A stretch of DNA of 64,000 nt from NCBI RefSeq assembly GCF_001940455.1, contig NZ_MKQR01000009.1, positions 471,074-535,073 on the forward strand. The letters run 5' to 3'. Below, piece by piece: positions 25,971 through 36,845 of this stretch. Position 1 is the first letter of the stretch, and every line of letters starts with the position of its first letter. The notes below the pieces were generated by a model. It was given only the letters and a program-made list of their open reading frames with translations. It searched no databases and was not told the DNA's origin. Source of the stretch: Actinokineospora bangkokensis. Its GTDB lineage: Bacteria; Actinomycetota; Actinomycetes; Mycobacteriales; Pseudonocardiaceae. Position numbers and translations under genes: made by a program.

Positions 25971-27341
25971 TCAGGGCAGGCGCCAGACCTGGTTGCTGCC
26001 GCCGAAGCAGTCCCAGATCTGCAACCGCGTGCCGTTGGCCGAGCTGGGGCCAGTGGCGTCGAGGCAGCGGCCGGACGCCGGGTTGCGCAGGGTGCCACCG
26101 GGCTGCGGCGACCAGTTCTGGGCGCCGGTGCCGTTGCAGTCCCACAGCTGGACGGCGGTGCCGTTGGCCGTGGCGGCTCCCGCGACGTCCAGGCACTTGC
26201 CGAAGGCGCGCACGGTGCTGCCCTGGACGGTCCACCGCTGGGCCGCGCCGCCGTTGCAGTCCCACAGCTGGATGGGGGTGCCGTTGGCGGTGGCCGAGTC
26301 GGTGACGTCCACGCACTTGCCGTCGATGCCGGTGAACGCGCCGCCCGTGGGCGGTGCGGTGGTGCCGGTGGCGGCGTCGTGGATGGCGCTGACGAGGGAC
26401 GTGGAGCCCGTGGTGTCCTGGGACAGCTCCCAGTTCATGATGCCGCCCGCGTTCGCCCGCGCCCACTGGGTCTTGCGCTTGATGGTGGGTATGCCGTTGT
26501 AGCACTGCTGGGCGCCGTTGGCGGTCGTGCAGTCCCGGTTGGCGTTGGCCGGGTCCAGGGCGACGAGCTGGGCGTAGGTGAGGTAGCCGGGGCGGCTGTA
26601 GAACGGGACGCCGAGCACCGCCTTGGCCGCGGGCAGGCCGCGGTCCTTCCAGAAGTTCACCGAGGCGATCGACCAGTCGTAGTTGGCGTGCGGGCTGCCG
26701 CCGTCGTAGGCCATGATGTTGAGCCAGTCCACGGCGGTGAACACGGCGGGCTGCACCCCGTTGGCCGTGCCGCCCTCGCTGACGACCGCGGCGGTGAGGA
26801 TCTTCCCCGCGCCGTGCAGCGCCGAGCTGAGCTGCTGCACCAGCGCGGTGAAGTGGTCGCCCGAGGCGCCGGGGTCCGGGTACTCCCAGTCGATGTCGAC
26901 GCCGTCGAGCCCGTAGGTCGTGACGGTGTTCATCACGGTGTTGACGAAGGTCGTCCGGGTGCTCGACCCCGCGGCGAGCGCCTCGAACGCCGAGTCGTCG
27001 CCGTCGTTCCACCCGCCGATCGCCAGCGAGACCTTGACCCCGTTCTGGTGCCCGAGGGAGACCAGGGAGCGCAGCTTGCCCGTGTCGGGGATCGGTTGGA
27101 GGGTGCCGTTGGCGTTGGGCAGGGCGAAGCTGTAGTTGATGTGGGTGAGCTTGCCGTACTGGATGGCGTTGACGTCGCCCGACCACGAGGGCAGGTAGCC
27201 GACCGAGCGGAAACCGCTGGGCAGCGCCGCGGCGCTGGTGGTGGCGGTGGTGGCGCCTGCGCTCGACGAGGTGGCCAGGACGACCCCCGCGCCCGCGGTG
27301 GCGAGCGCGAGCGCCAGGGCGCTCGACCTTCGGAACTTCAT
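25971..27341 (-). CDS. Secreted GH18 chitinase with C-terminal ricin-type lectin domain
   Basis: 456 residues: Sec signal peptide (1-30), a GH18 catalytic barrel (about 45-320) with the SLAIGGWN strand and the active-site motif DGVDIDWEYP whose last glutamate is the acid catalyst, and a ricin B-type beta-trefoil (about 330-456) with three repeats ending in Q-x-W (AQRWTV, AQNWSP, NQVWRL). It should cleave chitin or related N-acetylglucosamine polymers outside the cell while the trefoil binds carbohydrate. ATG 27341 follows GGAAGG. It lies 70 bases after the lectin-beta-helix gene and may be cotranscribed. Confidence 0.94.
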   Translation of the reverse strand: MKFRRSSALALALATAGAGVVLATSSSAGATTATTSAAALPSGFRSVGYLPSWSGDVNAIQYGKLTHINYSFALPNANGTLQPIPDTGKLRSLVSLGHQNGVKVSLAIGGWNDGDDSAFEALAAGSSTRTTFVNTVMNTVTTYGLDGVDIDWEYPDPGASGDHFTALVQQLSSALHGAGKILTAAVVSEGGTANGVQPAVFTAVDWLNIMAYDGGSPHANYDWSIASVNFWKDRGLPAAKAVLGVPFYSRPGYLTYAQLVALDPANANRDCTTANGAQQCYNGIPTIKRKTQWARANAGGIMNWELSQDTTGSTSLVSAIHDAATGTTAPPTGGAFTGIDGKCVDVTDSATANGTPIQLWDCNGGAAQRWTVQGSTVRAFGKCLDVAGAATANGTAVQLWDCNGTGAQNWSPQPGGTLRNPASGRCLDATGPSSANGTRLQIWDCFGGSNQVWRLP

Positions 27342-27411
27342 GGCGGTGCCTTCCGGTGCAGGGAGGGGGGACCAGACCGGGGCGGCGGGGACGCGCCGCC
27401 CCGGCCCGCGA

Positions 27412-29568
<2,157 letters not shown>

Positions 29569-29635
29569 GGGCGCCTCTTCTCGGCAGGGGTGCGTGCCGA
29601 CCCCGGCGGGACGACCGGGACCGGGTGCTGCTCGC

Positions 29636-29675
29636 TGAAACAAGATGAAACAAAGGAAGTAACCAGCCTGAAACA
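29636..29675 (-). repeat. Three TGAAACA repeats upstream of the beta-helix protein gene
   Basis: TGAAACA occurs at 29636, 29646 and 29669 (as TGTTTCA on the coding strand), in an A-rich island that stands out from its GC-rich surroundings, 70-105 bases before the start codon. A regulator binding region is likely. The same heptamer forms the arms of the inverted repeat at 58411. Confidence 0.45.
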
Positions 29676-29787
29676 GAAAAGCAGCAGTGGTTTAGACCTG
29701 TCAACCCTCCTGGCGGGCGATGCGCCGCTGGCTCATCCAGGCGATGTCGACGGTCGCGCTTGCGCGGGGATCTGTCGAGCGGACGGC

Positions 29788-30384
29788 TTAGGACAAGCCC
29801 TGGGCGGCGAAGCTGCGCACAACCGCGTCGGCCAGCCGTTCCAGGTCGTCGTCACCGAGGGGCTGGCGGGTGAGCAGCAGGCGGAAGTGCAGCGGCGCGA
29901 TGAGCAGTTCCAGCGCCTGCCGGGGGTCCGTGCCCGCGGCGAGTTCGCCCCGTGCGACCCCGCGGTCGACGATGGCGCTCGCGCTGTCGTACCGGGACCG
30001 CCAGAACTCGGCGCGGCCGGGCGCGGGGTCGTCCTCGGTGGCGGCCATGACGCGCGCCAGCGCCCCGCCGAGCGGGGTGGCCAGGTAGGACCTGATCAGC
30101 CGGGCGAACGCGATCAGGTCGCCCCGCGCGGTGCCGGTGTCGGGGATGGGCAGCTGCTCCTGGCTGTGGGTGAGCATCGCGTCGAGCACGAGCTTGTCGC
30201 GCGACCCCCAGCGCCGCTGGATCGACGTCGCGTGCACGTCGGCCCGCCGGGCGACCTCGCTGATGCTCACCGCGTCCGGGCCCAGCTCGGCCAGGGCGTC
30301 CAGGGTGGCGCGCAGGACCGCGGCGCGGACCTTGGCGGATCGACCGCCCGGCCGCCGCCGCACCTCGTCCTGCGCGGGGCTCAC
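29788..30384 (-). CDS. TetR family regulator
   Basis: 198 residues with an N-terminal TetR helix-turn-helix (LDALAELGPDAVSISEVARRADVHATSIQRRWGSRDKLV) and a C-terminal TetR_C-like ligand domain with LLIAPLHFRLLLT. It is divergent from a tiny ORF and an alpha/beta hydrolase gene. GTG 30384 lies six bases after a TAGCCT -10 box, with no ribosome site, so the mRNA is probably leaderless. It probably represses itself and the divergent hydrolase through the operator at 30395. Confidence 0.9.
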   Translation of the reverse strand: MSPAQDEVRRRPGGRSAKVRAAVLRATLDALAELGPDAVSISEVARRADVHATSIQRRWGSRDKLVLDAMLTHSQEQLPIPDTGTARGDLIAFARLIRSYLATPLGGALARVMAATEDDPAPGRAEFWRSRYDSASAIVDRGVARGELAAGTDPRQALELLIAPLHFRLLLTRQPLGDDDLERLADAVVRSFAAQGLS

Positions 30385-30390
30385 CCGTGC

Positions 30391-30415
30391 AGGCTAACGC
30401 AGGAACGTTGCGTTA
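30391..30415. promoter_or_regulatory. TetR promoter -10 and operator TAACGCA-N7-TGCGTTA
   Basis: A -10 box TAGCCT on the minus strand (30391-30396) is followed upstream by a perfect inverted repeat with seven-base arms (30395-30401 and 30409-30415). The repeat overlaps the box, as expected for autorepression. Confidence 0.65.
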
Positions 30416-30478
30416 AGTCGCAGGCGGCGGTAGCGTCGCCTAAACGCAGTGATTCTGCATTAGCTGAAGGAGTTGTCC

Positions 30479-30565
30479 ATGCCGCGCTGGCAGGCAGACC
30501 CGGGTCGCTGCTCCAGGGAGGCCGTGGCGTCCTCGGTCGCGCCGCTGTGCGCGGTGACCGGATGA
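30479..30565 (+). CDS. Tiny ORF (28 residues) coupled to the hydrolase gene
   Basis: ATG 30479 has a perfect AAGGAG six bases upstream. The frame runs MPRWQADPGRCSREAVASSV and ends in a TGA that overlaps the hydrolase ATG (ATGA). Either this is a translated leader that couples hydrolase translation, or the hydrolase N-terminus is shifted by an indel. Nothing in the peptide is recognised. Confidence 0.4.
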   Translation: MPRWQADPGRCSREAVASSVAPLCAVTG

Positions 30566-31884
30566 GCCCCAGCTTGGCCACCCGGCTCTTCATCAGCGCC
30601 TGCGCGTTCACCGGCACCACCGACCTCGCCGCGGCCCGCAAGGGCGCGGCGTACTTCCTGCCCGCGCTGTTCGCCCAGCGGTACGCCAACATGGGCGGGC
30701 TCGACCGGGCCGCGTTCGCCCGCCAGCTCGACGGCGTCCGCTCGTTCCGGGACGACCGCTGGTGCGGCCACTGGAACGCCATCGCCGCCCAGCACGTGGC
30801 CGTGGCGGAACGCGCGCTGGAGGACCTGATCGGCTCTCCCGCCCCCGGTCTGCTCGACGCCGCTTCCCGCGTCGGCGCACTGCCCCTAACAGACGCGCAG
30901 ACGGCCCGGCTCGCACCCGCGGCCCTGCACTTGGCCGATCACGGACCACAACCGCAGGGGACGGACCCCCAGCAGGCCGGTGGCCCCGCCGCCGTCGTGC
31001 TCGACGCTTGGCTCAAGGCGATCACGTACTACCAGATCAGCGCTTTCCCCGGCCACAGCCCGGCCCGCACCCGCGCCTACTGGCGGTCCCGGCGGCTGTT
31101 CGACGCGCTGCTCGCGCTGATGGCACCCGCCATCGGCCTGGGCGTCGAGGAGGTCGAGATCCCGGTCGAGGGCGACCTCGTCCACGGCTACCTCGTGCTG
31201 CCCCCCGGCCCCGGCCCGCACCCGACCGTGCTGGTGACCAACGGGCTGGAGGGCACCACCCAGGAACTGCTCATCCCGCTCATGCGGTACCGCGACGACG
31301 GGATCGGCGTCTTCGTCATGGAGATGCCCGGCACCTACGCCTCGCACCAGCCGATGTCGGCCGACTCCCAGCAGGCCTACCACCGGGTGATCGACCACCT
31401 GGTCGCCGACCCCCGGGTCGACGCCGACCGGCTCGGCGTGGTCGGCGTCAGCTTCGGCGGCTACTGGTCCACCCGCCTGGCGGCCACCGACCCCCGCCTG
31501 CGCTGTGCCGTCGCGTGCGGCGCCCTCACCTACCACTCGTTCCAGACCAGCGGCTCACTCGGCATGCCCCAGGCCATCATCCAAGCCCTGCGCGACACCA
31601 CCGGCGCGACCAGCCTGCTCGACCTCGGCCGGAAACTGCGCGCACTGTCCCTCAAGGACACCTACGCCGACATCGACATCCCCCTGCTGGTCATCAACGG
31701 CGCCGACGACACCCTCGCCAGCCCTCAGGACTCGATCGATCTCGCAGAGCGGGCCCGCGACGCCACCCTCCTGCTCTACCCCGACGACGACCACTGCGCC
31801 ATGGGCCACTACCGCGACTGGCTCGACGAATCCCGGCGCTGGCTCCACCACCACCTCACGACCGCAAGCCCAGCCCCGCGCTGA
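30562..31884 (+). CDS. Alpha/beta hydrolase, FrsA/prolyl-oligopeptidase-like
   Basis: 440 residues. The N-terminal 200 residues are helical, and the C-terminal domain is an alpha/beta hydrolase: oxyanion region VLVTNGLEGTTQE, nucleophile in GVSFGGYWS, an aspartate in VINGADDTLA, and a histidine in YPDDDHCAMGH. Esterases of this FrsA (DUF1100-like) group act on small esters or C-C bonds. ATG 30562 overlaps the stop of the preceding 28-residue ORF. The divergent TetR and its operator suggest induction by a small ligand, perhaps the substrate. Confidence 0.87.
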   Translation: MSPSLATRLFISACAFTGTTDLAAARKGAAYFLPALFAQRYANMGGLDRAAFARQLDGVRSFRDDRWCGHWNAIAAQHVAVAERALEDLIGSPAPGLLDAASRVGALPLTDAQTARLAPAALHLADHGPQPQGTDPQQAGGPAAVVLDAWLKAITYYQISAFPGHSPARTRAYWRSRRLFDALLALMAPAIGLGVEEVEIPVEGDLVHGYLVLPPGPGPHPTVLVTNGLEGTTQELLIPLMRYRDDGIGVFVMEMPGTYASHQPMSADSQQAYHRVIDHLVADPRVDADRLGVVGVSFGGYWSTRLAATDPRLRCAVACGALTYHSFQTSGSLGMPQAIIQALRDTTGATSLLDLGRKLRALSLKDTYADIDIPLLVINGADDTLASPQDSIDLAERARDATLLLYPDDDHCAMGHYRDWLDESRRWLHHHLTTASPAPR

Positions 31885-32202
31885 CCCGGATCAGGGCGGA
31901 TTTCCTGCCGCGCGCGGACGTGTTCGTCCACTGGGCGGGGCCAGGGGATAACGGTTGGGTCTCCCGGGCAACCTCGGTGGTCGTCGCGCGCCTTGGTGGT
32001 CAAGGGCGATGACCCGACTGGGGGGTCCGAGCGCTGACCATGGCCGTGAAAAGGGAACGGCTTATTCGGCGCGCGCATTTTCGGCGCGAGAAAATCATTG
32101 TGTCTCAGTCGAATAACGCGGGGAACCGCGACGCGGTTCGGACGCCTTTGCTGGTGGAGGACAGAGAACGGGCTGCGGCCCATAAAGACCTGGGGGAATG
32201 TC
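31885..32202. other. Non-coding gap with palindrome
   Basis: About 320 bases without a supported gene. It is A/T-richer around 32040-32120 and holds a direct repeat TCGGCGCG. The perfect palindrome GAACCGCG-A-CGCGGTTC (32123-32139) lies 63 bases before the next start and could be an operator or a leader hairpin of the surface-protein gene. Confidence 0.5.
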
Positions 32203-33270
32203 ATGAACAAGTCGACGCGCACCACCGCTGCCGCCGCGCTGCTGGCGCTGTTCACCCTGCCCGCGTTGGCGGGCACGGCGAGCGCCGCCGCGGCGGAGGG
32301 GGCGATCTGCGGGACGGTCTGGCGCGACAGCGACGGTGACGGGCTGCGCGAGGCGGGGGAGCCGTTGATCGCCAACCACACCGTCGGGCTGGTCGGGCTC
32401 GGTGGCAGCTACGTCAACACCGCGGCCGACGGCACCTACTGCCTGAACGGGCTCGAAGCGGGCACCTACACCGTGCAGTCCAACGACCGGGCGCTGTTCG
32501 TCCCCTCGGAAGGGCTGACGGTCGCGGGCAAGGACTCGAAGTTCGAGCGCTCCGAGTCGACCGCCGCGGTCACCGTGGGGGAGGGGCAGACCGTGTCGGG
32601 GATCGACGCGGGGTACGTCGTGTCGGACGAGGACGTGCGCGCGGTCCAGTTGATCCTGGACTTCGGGGACCGCACCTACGCCCTCGACCAGCAGTGGCTG
32701 GACGAGCCGGTGCAGGTGGGGCAGGAGTTCGACATCTACGGCAGCGTCACCATCGAGGGCAACACCTCCGACCAGATGTGGGCCGAGCTGCACCTGCCCG
32801 CTGGGCTTTCCGCCCAGGAGACCCTGGGTGGCATGCCGTCCGTCTTCGACGGCTTGCCCGAGGAGGGGCAGCGCGTGCACGGGCAGTTCGCCGGCCGCAA
32901 GGAGCCCGGGCTGGTCGAGTTCATCGGGGTCCGCGTCCGCGTGGTCGCCCCGTTCGACGCCTCGGACATCACGGTGAAGGCGCTGGCGGGGGTGCACCCG
33001 GACGAGGACCCGGGGAACAACACCCTGGTCGGCTCGATCTCGGCGGTGGCGGCCCCGGTGACCCCGACGCCCAGCGGCGGCGCCACCACCCCGCCCCCCG
33101 CGCCCGCCGGGGGTGTGCGGCCCGCCGGGAACGTGGTGCCCGCCGCGTCCGGCCCGCAGCTCGCGAACACCGGCGTCGACCCCGTGCTGGGCATCGGCAT
33201 CGGCTCGGGTCTGGTCCTCGCGGGGGCGGGCGCGCTCTGGTTCGCCCGCACCCGCCGCTCCCAGGCCTGA
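32203..33270 (+). CDS. Sortase-anchored surface protein with SdrD B-like domain
   Basis: 355 residues: Sec signal peptide (about 1-28), an SdrD B-like/Cna B-type domain (ICGTVWRDSDGDGLREAGEP, about 33-125, a calcium-binding-like loop), a second beta domain (about 135-285), a proline/threonine-rich linker, and a cell-wall sorting signal: LANTG, a hydrophobic helix (LGIGIGSGLVLAGAGALWF) and the basic tail ARTRRSQA. The motif LANTG fits class E-type sortase sites (LAxTG) of high-GC Gram-positives. It would be covalently fixed to peptidoglycan. No sortase gene is in the window. ATG 32203 follows GGGGGA. Confidence 0.88.
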   Translation: MNKSTRTTAAAALLALFTLPALAGTASAAAAEGAICGTVWRDSDGDGLREAGEPLIANHTVGLVGLGGSYVNTAADGTYCLNGLEAGTYTVQSNDRALFVPSEGLTVAGKDSKFERSESTAAVTVGEGQTVSGIDAGYVVSDEDVRAVQLILDFGDRTYALDQQWLDEPVQVGQEFDIYGSVTIEGNTSDQMWAELHLPAGLSAQETLGGMPSVFDGLPEEGQRVHGQFAGRKEPGLVEFIGVRVRVVAPFDASDITVKALAGVHPDEDPGNNTLVGSISAVAAPVTPTPSGGATTPPPAPAGGVRPAGNVVPAASGPQLANTGVDPVLGIGIGSGLVLAGAGALWFARTRRSQA

Positions 33271-33289
33271 CGCCCCTGCGCCGGGCGGC

Positions 33290-34090
33290 CTACGCGAACA
33301 CCCTCGCGAAGGCCGCCCGGGTCGGGGAGTCGGGTCGGCTGTCGTAGACGGCGAAGGCGACGTGCTCGAAGTAGGGGTTGTCGCGCAGTGCTGCCGCGAA
33401 CACGTCCGCCACCAGCGCAGGGTCGTTGCCGAACACCCCGCAGCCCCACGCGCCGAGCACCAGCCGGGTGTGGCCGTGGGTGGCGGCGACGTGCAGCACG
33501 CGGGTGGCGCGGGCGCGCAGCGCGCCCTCGATCGCCGCCGCGCGCTCCGGCTGGTTGGTCAGGATCGCGGAGCGGTTCGGGGCCGCGGCGGTCAGGAACG
33601 ACAGCGGGTACGGCTGGGCGAGCAGGGCGCCGTCGTCGTCGCGGTACACCGGGACGTCCGGGGAGTAGATGACGCGGTCGGTGTAGACGAGGTCGTGGTT
33701 CGCGCGGTGGTGGGCGTAGAAGTCCTCGGCGGCGAGCAGCGTCGGGTAGAGGGCGCTGGCCCGGGCGAGGCTCTCCTCCTGCGCCTGCGCGCCGTTGAGG
33801 AACCCGCCGCCGGGCTTGCGGGCGGACGCGAAGTTGAGGCAGGCGGTGCGGCCACCGAGCCGCTTGCCCGCCGCGAGGGTCGTCTCAGCGGTGACCTCGG
33901 TCGTCGGCGGCCCGGTGCGCGGCTCCGGCAGGGGAAGGTGCTCGTCGGGCAGGTGCAAGCGGGTGCCGGACACGGCCGCCGCGACCGCCCCGGCGAGGGA
34001 GACGGTGCCCGCCGCCGTGTCGTAGTGCCCCCGGTCGGCGATGGCGACGGTCTCCTGGGCGATGGCCCGCAATCGATCTTTCACGACCAC
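33290..34090 (-). CDS. Microbial-type poly(ADP-ribose) glycohydrolase-like protein (TIGR02452 family)
   Basis: 266 residues with the macrodomain-related PARG signature LNFASARKPGGGFLNGAQAQEESLARAS, which includes the GGG loop and the adjacent catalytic glutamates, and the later strands VIYSPDVPVYRDD and LVLGAWGCGVFGNDP. Members remove ADP-ribose from proteins or hydrolyse ADP-ribose polymers. No ADP-ribosyltransferase gene is near. GTG 34090 is the longest start; a GTG two codons later is equally possible. It is convergent with the surface-protein gene, with the stops 20 bases apart. Confidence 0.88.
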   Translation of the reverse strand: MVVKDRLRAIAQETVAIADRGHYDTAAGTVSLAGAVAAAVSGTRLHLPDEHLPLPEPRTGPPTTEVTAETTLAAGKRLGGRTACLNFASARKPGGGFLNGAQAQEESLARASALYPTLLAAEDFYAHHRANHDLVYTDRVIYSPDVPVYRDDDGALLAQPYPLSFLTAAAPNRSAILTNQPERAAAIEGALRARATRVLHVAATHGHTRLVLGAWGCGVFGNDPALVADVFAAALRDNPYFEHVAFAVYDSRPDSPTRAAFARVFA

Positions 34091-34133
34091 CGATCATGGC
34101 GGCCCACCCCGCGTGGGGGAAGCGGATTTGCGG

Positions 34134-35342
34134 TCAGGCGGGGACGGCCGCGCGGGCCCGGCCTCGCTCGACGACCACCGACAGCGCCGCGACCAGCAGG
34201 CCCGCGACGCTGAGCGCGACGCCGACCCACGCGGTCGAGGTGTAGCCCCAGCCCGCGGCGATCGCGAGACCGCCGAGCCAGGCGCCCGCGCCGTTGGCGA
34301 CGTTGAGGGCCGAGTGGTTCGACGACGAGGCCAGCGACGGCGCGTCCGGCGAGGCGTCGAGCAGCCGCACCTGCAGCGCCGAGGCGAGCACCTGCGACAC
34401 GAAGCCCAGCGCGAAGATCATCGCGAACTCCAGCACCGGCACGTGCGCGGTGAGCCCGAGCAGCGCGAGCACGGCCGTCATGGCGATCAGCGCGCCGAAC
34501 ACCGAGCCCATCACCGAGCGGTCGACGAACCGGCCGCCGACGGTGGCGCCGGTGGTCATGCCCAGGCCGAAGGTGGCCAGCACCCACGGCACCGCGCCCT
34601 CGGCGAGCCCGGTGACACCGGTGGTGAGCGGGGAGACGTAGGAGTACACCGCGAAGCACCCGCCGAAGCCGATCATGCCGGTGACCACGGCGAACCACAC
34701 CTGCGGGCGGCGGAACGCGCGCAGCTCGCCCACCATCGACGCCTGCTGGTCGGCGGGCACGTGCGGCACCCAGCGCGCCACCGCCAGCGCGGTCACCGCC
34801 GCGATCGCGGCCACCGCCAGGTACACCGCGCGCCAGCCGATCTGCTGCCCGGCCGCGGTGGCGGCGGGCACGCCGACCAGGTTCGCCACCGTCAGCCCGA
34901 TCATGACCCGGGCCACCGCGGTGCCCCGGCGCTCCGGGGCCACCAGCGAGCTCGCGACCACGGCGGCGATGCCGAAGTAGGCCCCGTGCGGCAGCCCGGC
35001 GAGGAACCGCGCGGCGAGCAGCGACGGGGTGTCCCAGGCGATCGCGGACAGCAGGTTGCCCACGGCCAGCCCGGCGGCCAGCGCGATGAGCAGCCCCTTG
35101 CGCGGCACCCGGGCCGCCAGGACGGCGATCAGCGGCGCCCCGACGACCACGCCGAGGGCGTAGGCGCTGATGGCGTGCCCCGCGGCCGGGATCGAGATGC
35201 CGAACGTGCCCGCCACCTGCGGCAGCAGCCCCATGGTGGCGAACTCGGTCGTCCCGATGCCGAACCCGCCGAGCCCCAGGGCCAGCATTGCCGCCCCGAC
35301 CCCCGTCCGTGCCGCGCCCGTGCGCTCGGCGACCGCCGACAT
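34134..35342 (-). CDS. MFS transporter, DHA1 (AraJ/NepI-like)
   Basis: 402 residues with 12 predicted helices; helix 1 carries GGFGIGTTEFATMGLLP, typical of the AraJ/YdhP-type drug:proton antiporters, and loop 2-3 reads AARVPRKGLL. ATG 35342 lies after GGGGGTGG. Likely exports small molecules such as sugars or drugs. It stands 43 bases after the PARG-like gene end on the same strand and could share a transcript with it. Confidence 0.9.
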   Translation of the reverse strand: MSAVAERTGAARTGVGAAMLALGLGGFGIGTTEFATMGLLPQVAGTFGISIPAAGHAISAYALGVVVGAPLIAVLAARVPRKGLLIALAAGLAVGNLLSAIAWDTPSLLAARFLAGLPHGAYFGIAAVVASSLVAPERRGTAVARVMIGLTVANLVGVPAATAAGQQIGWRAVYLAVAAIAAVTALAVARWVPHVPADQQASMVGELRAFRRPQVWFAVVTGMIGFGGCFAVYSYVSPLTTGVTGLAEGAVPWVLATFGLGMTTGATVGGRFVDRSVMGSVFGALIAMTAVLALLGLTAHVPVLEFAMIFALGFVSQVLASALQVRLLDASPDAPSLASSSNHSALNVANGAGAWLGGLAIAAGWGYTSTAWVGVALSVAGLLVAALSVVVERGRARAAVPA

Positions 35343-35463
35343 GCCACCCCCATCATCGACCTGATCCGTTGCTGAACCGATCCTACGTGCGGTTTCCCGG
35401 GTCCTGGCGGTGCGGCTGGTCACACATGGGATGTCTGCCCCGCGCCTGGGGCTGGGATGTCTG

Positions 35464-35478
35464 CCCCCGCGCCGGGGG
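35464..35478. terminator. Small GC hairpin, possible terminator
   Basis: Six-base arms CCCCCG/CGGGGG with a three-base loop, just after the stop of the DAPG-hydrolase-like gene. Nearby is an imperfect direct repeat of GGGATGTCTGCCCC (35423 and 35456 regions). Weak evidence. Confidence 0.35.
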
Positions 35479-35488
35479 AGACCGGGGG

Positions 35489-36400
35489 TCAGGGCGTGCC
35501 GCGGAACTCCTCGTGCAGGCGGGGCAGGAAGCCCGCCAGGTGGTTCATCTCCGCCGCGCAGTGGTGCAGCAGGTCGCGGCCGAGCGAGGCCGGGATGAGC
35601 AGCTTGCCCAGGTGCGGGATCACGAGGTTGGCGGCGGTGCGCACCGGCGGCGTGCGCAGGAGTTTGCCCTGCGGCGTCGACACCGCGTGGGCGGGAACAT
35701 CGATCACCTCCGGGTGGCCGAGGAAGAAGCGGCTGCGCATCTCCGCGCCGTCGTCGGTGGGGCGCACCTGGTGCACCAGCCACCCCGCGAGCACGGGCAG
35801 GTGGCTGTATCCGACCCGCGCGCAGATGTGCGTCGTGCCGGGGGAGTCGGTGAACCCGAAGCGGGTCGGGTCGACGAAGCGGATCGCCAACCGCTGGGGG
35901 AGGCCGCCGAGGTACTCGTCGACGTAGGACACGTTGTCCTGGTAGCGCTGGCGGTCGGTCAGCCCCGGCAGGCCGCTGCGGTCCTCGCCCCACGCGGCGA
36001 GCCGGTGCGCCTCGGGGTGCCAGAGCTTGTAGCGGGCCGGATCGCTGCCGTGCCAGCCGAACCACCAGTCCCACATCCCGGCGGTGACCCCCGGCATCGG
36101 GGTCAGGCAGGCGATGAAGGTCGTCCCCGACGGCATCCGCGTCCAGCCCGTCTCCACCGGGTCGTACCCGGGCCGCGACATCCTGGCGGGGGCGTCCTGG
36201 GCCTCGTAGCCGTGCTCGGTGGGCGCCATGCCGCCGAGCAGCACCTCCGCCACGTGGTCCTGGACCGGCGCCACCTCGGGCCGGAAGTACCCGGCGAAGG
36301 GCCGGGTCAGCTCGTCGTCGCGGTAGCCGAGGTGGGGCGCCGCGCGCGCGTCCCTGGGCAGCGGCGCGCGGTCGGCGGGGGTGGGGGAGTAGTCCGGCAC
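35489..36400 (-). CDS. DAPG-hydrolase (PhlG)-like protein
   Basis: 303 residues matching the 2,4-diacetylphloroglucinol hydrolase family: the strongly conserved block MWDWWFGWHGSDPARYKLWHPEAH with metal-binding histidines, TRFGFTDSPGTTHICARVG, and a C-terminal HHCAAEMNHLAGFLPRLHEEF helix. PhlG cleaves a C-C bond next to an acyl group using zinc. Actinomycete homologues have untested substrates. GTG 36400 lies six bases after TAGGGT, with no ribosome site, suggesting leaderless mRNA. It follows the marR gene stop by 19 bases on the same strand but has its own promoter. Confidence 0.85.
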   Translation of the reverse strand: MPDYSPTPADRAPLPRDARAAPHLGYRDDELTRPFAGYFRPEVAPVQDHVAEVLLGGMAPTEHGYEAQDAPARMSRPGYDPVETGWTRMPSGTTFIACLTPMPGVTAGMWDWWFGWHGSDPARYKLWHPEAHRLAAWGEDRSGLPGLTDRQRYQDNVSYVDEYLGGLPQRLAIRFVDPTRFGFTDSPGTTHICARVGYSHLPVLAGWLVHQVRPTDDGAEMRSRFFLGHPEVIDVPAHAVSTPQGKLLRTPPVRTAANLVIPHLGKLLIPASLGRDLLHHCAAEMNHLAGFLPRLHEEFRGTP

Positions 36401-36406
36401 GGGCTC

Positions 36407-36412
36407 ACCCTA
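36407..36412 (-). promoter_or_regulatory. -10 box TAGGGT of a leaderless transcript
   Basis: TAGGGT ends six bases before the GTG start of the DAPG-hydrolase-like gene; no Shine-Dalgarno sequence lies between them. Confidence 0.5.
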
Positions 36413-36419
36413 GGGCCGG

Positions 36420-36839
36420 TCAGCCCGTGCGCTCGGGACCCAGCAGCTTCGTGAGCAAGTGGTCGAGCTGCGCCACCTCGTCCTCGTCCAGGGGTGCGAA
36501 GGACTCCGCGACGACCCCGTCGACCACCGCGGCGGCGCGGTCGAGCACCTGCTTCCCCGCGGCGGTGATCCGGTGCCGCACCGCCCGCCCCGGGCCCGGC
36601 AGCCGCTCGACCAGACCGAGGTCGGCCAGCCGGATCGCCAGGGCGCCGAAGGACTGGTCGGTCATGAAGGTGCGCACCGCGAGGTCGTGGGTGGAGGAGT
36701 CGGGGTGCTCGGCGACGTGGCGCAGCGCGTCCCACTGCGACAGCGTCGTGCCCAGGGCGCCCAGCCTGGTGTCGATCTCCCGGTGGTGGCGGTGCTGGAG
36801 CCGCTTGATCTTGCGGGCGACGCGCTGGAGCGGGGGCAT
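36420..36839 (-). CDS. MarR family regulator
   Basis: 139 residues with the MarR winged helix (LSQWDALRHVAEHPDSSTHDLAVRTFMTDQSFGALAIRLADLGLVER, wing PGPGRAVRHRITAAGKQVL) and terminal helices for dimerisation. It is divergent from an alpha/beta hydrolase gene, and two perfect inverted repeats lie between them, so it most likely represses both. ATG 36839 lies six bases after TAAGCT without a ribosome site (leaderless). MarR ligands are commonly phenolic; the neighbouring PhlG-like enzyme may fit that, but this is speculation. Confidence 0.92.
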   Translation of the reverse strand: MPPLQRVARKIKRLQHRHHREIDTRLGALGTTLSQWDALRHVAEHPDSSTHDLAVRTFMTDQSFGALAIRLADLGLVERLPGPGRAVRHRITAAGKQVLDRAAAVVDGVVAESFAPLDEDEVAQLDHLLTKLLGPERTG

Positions 36840-36845
36840 GGGCGC

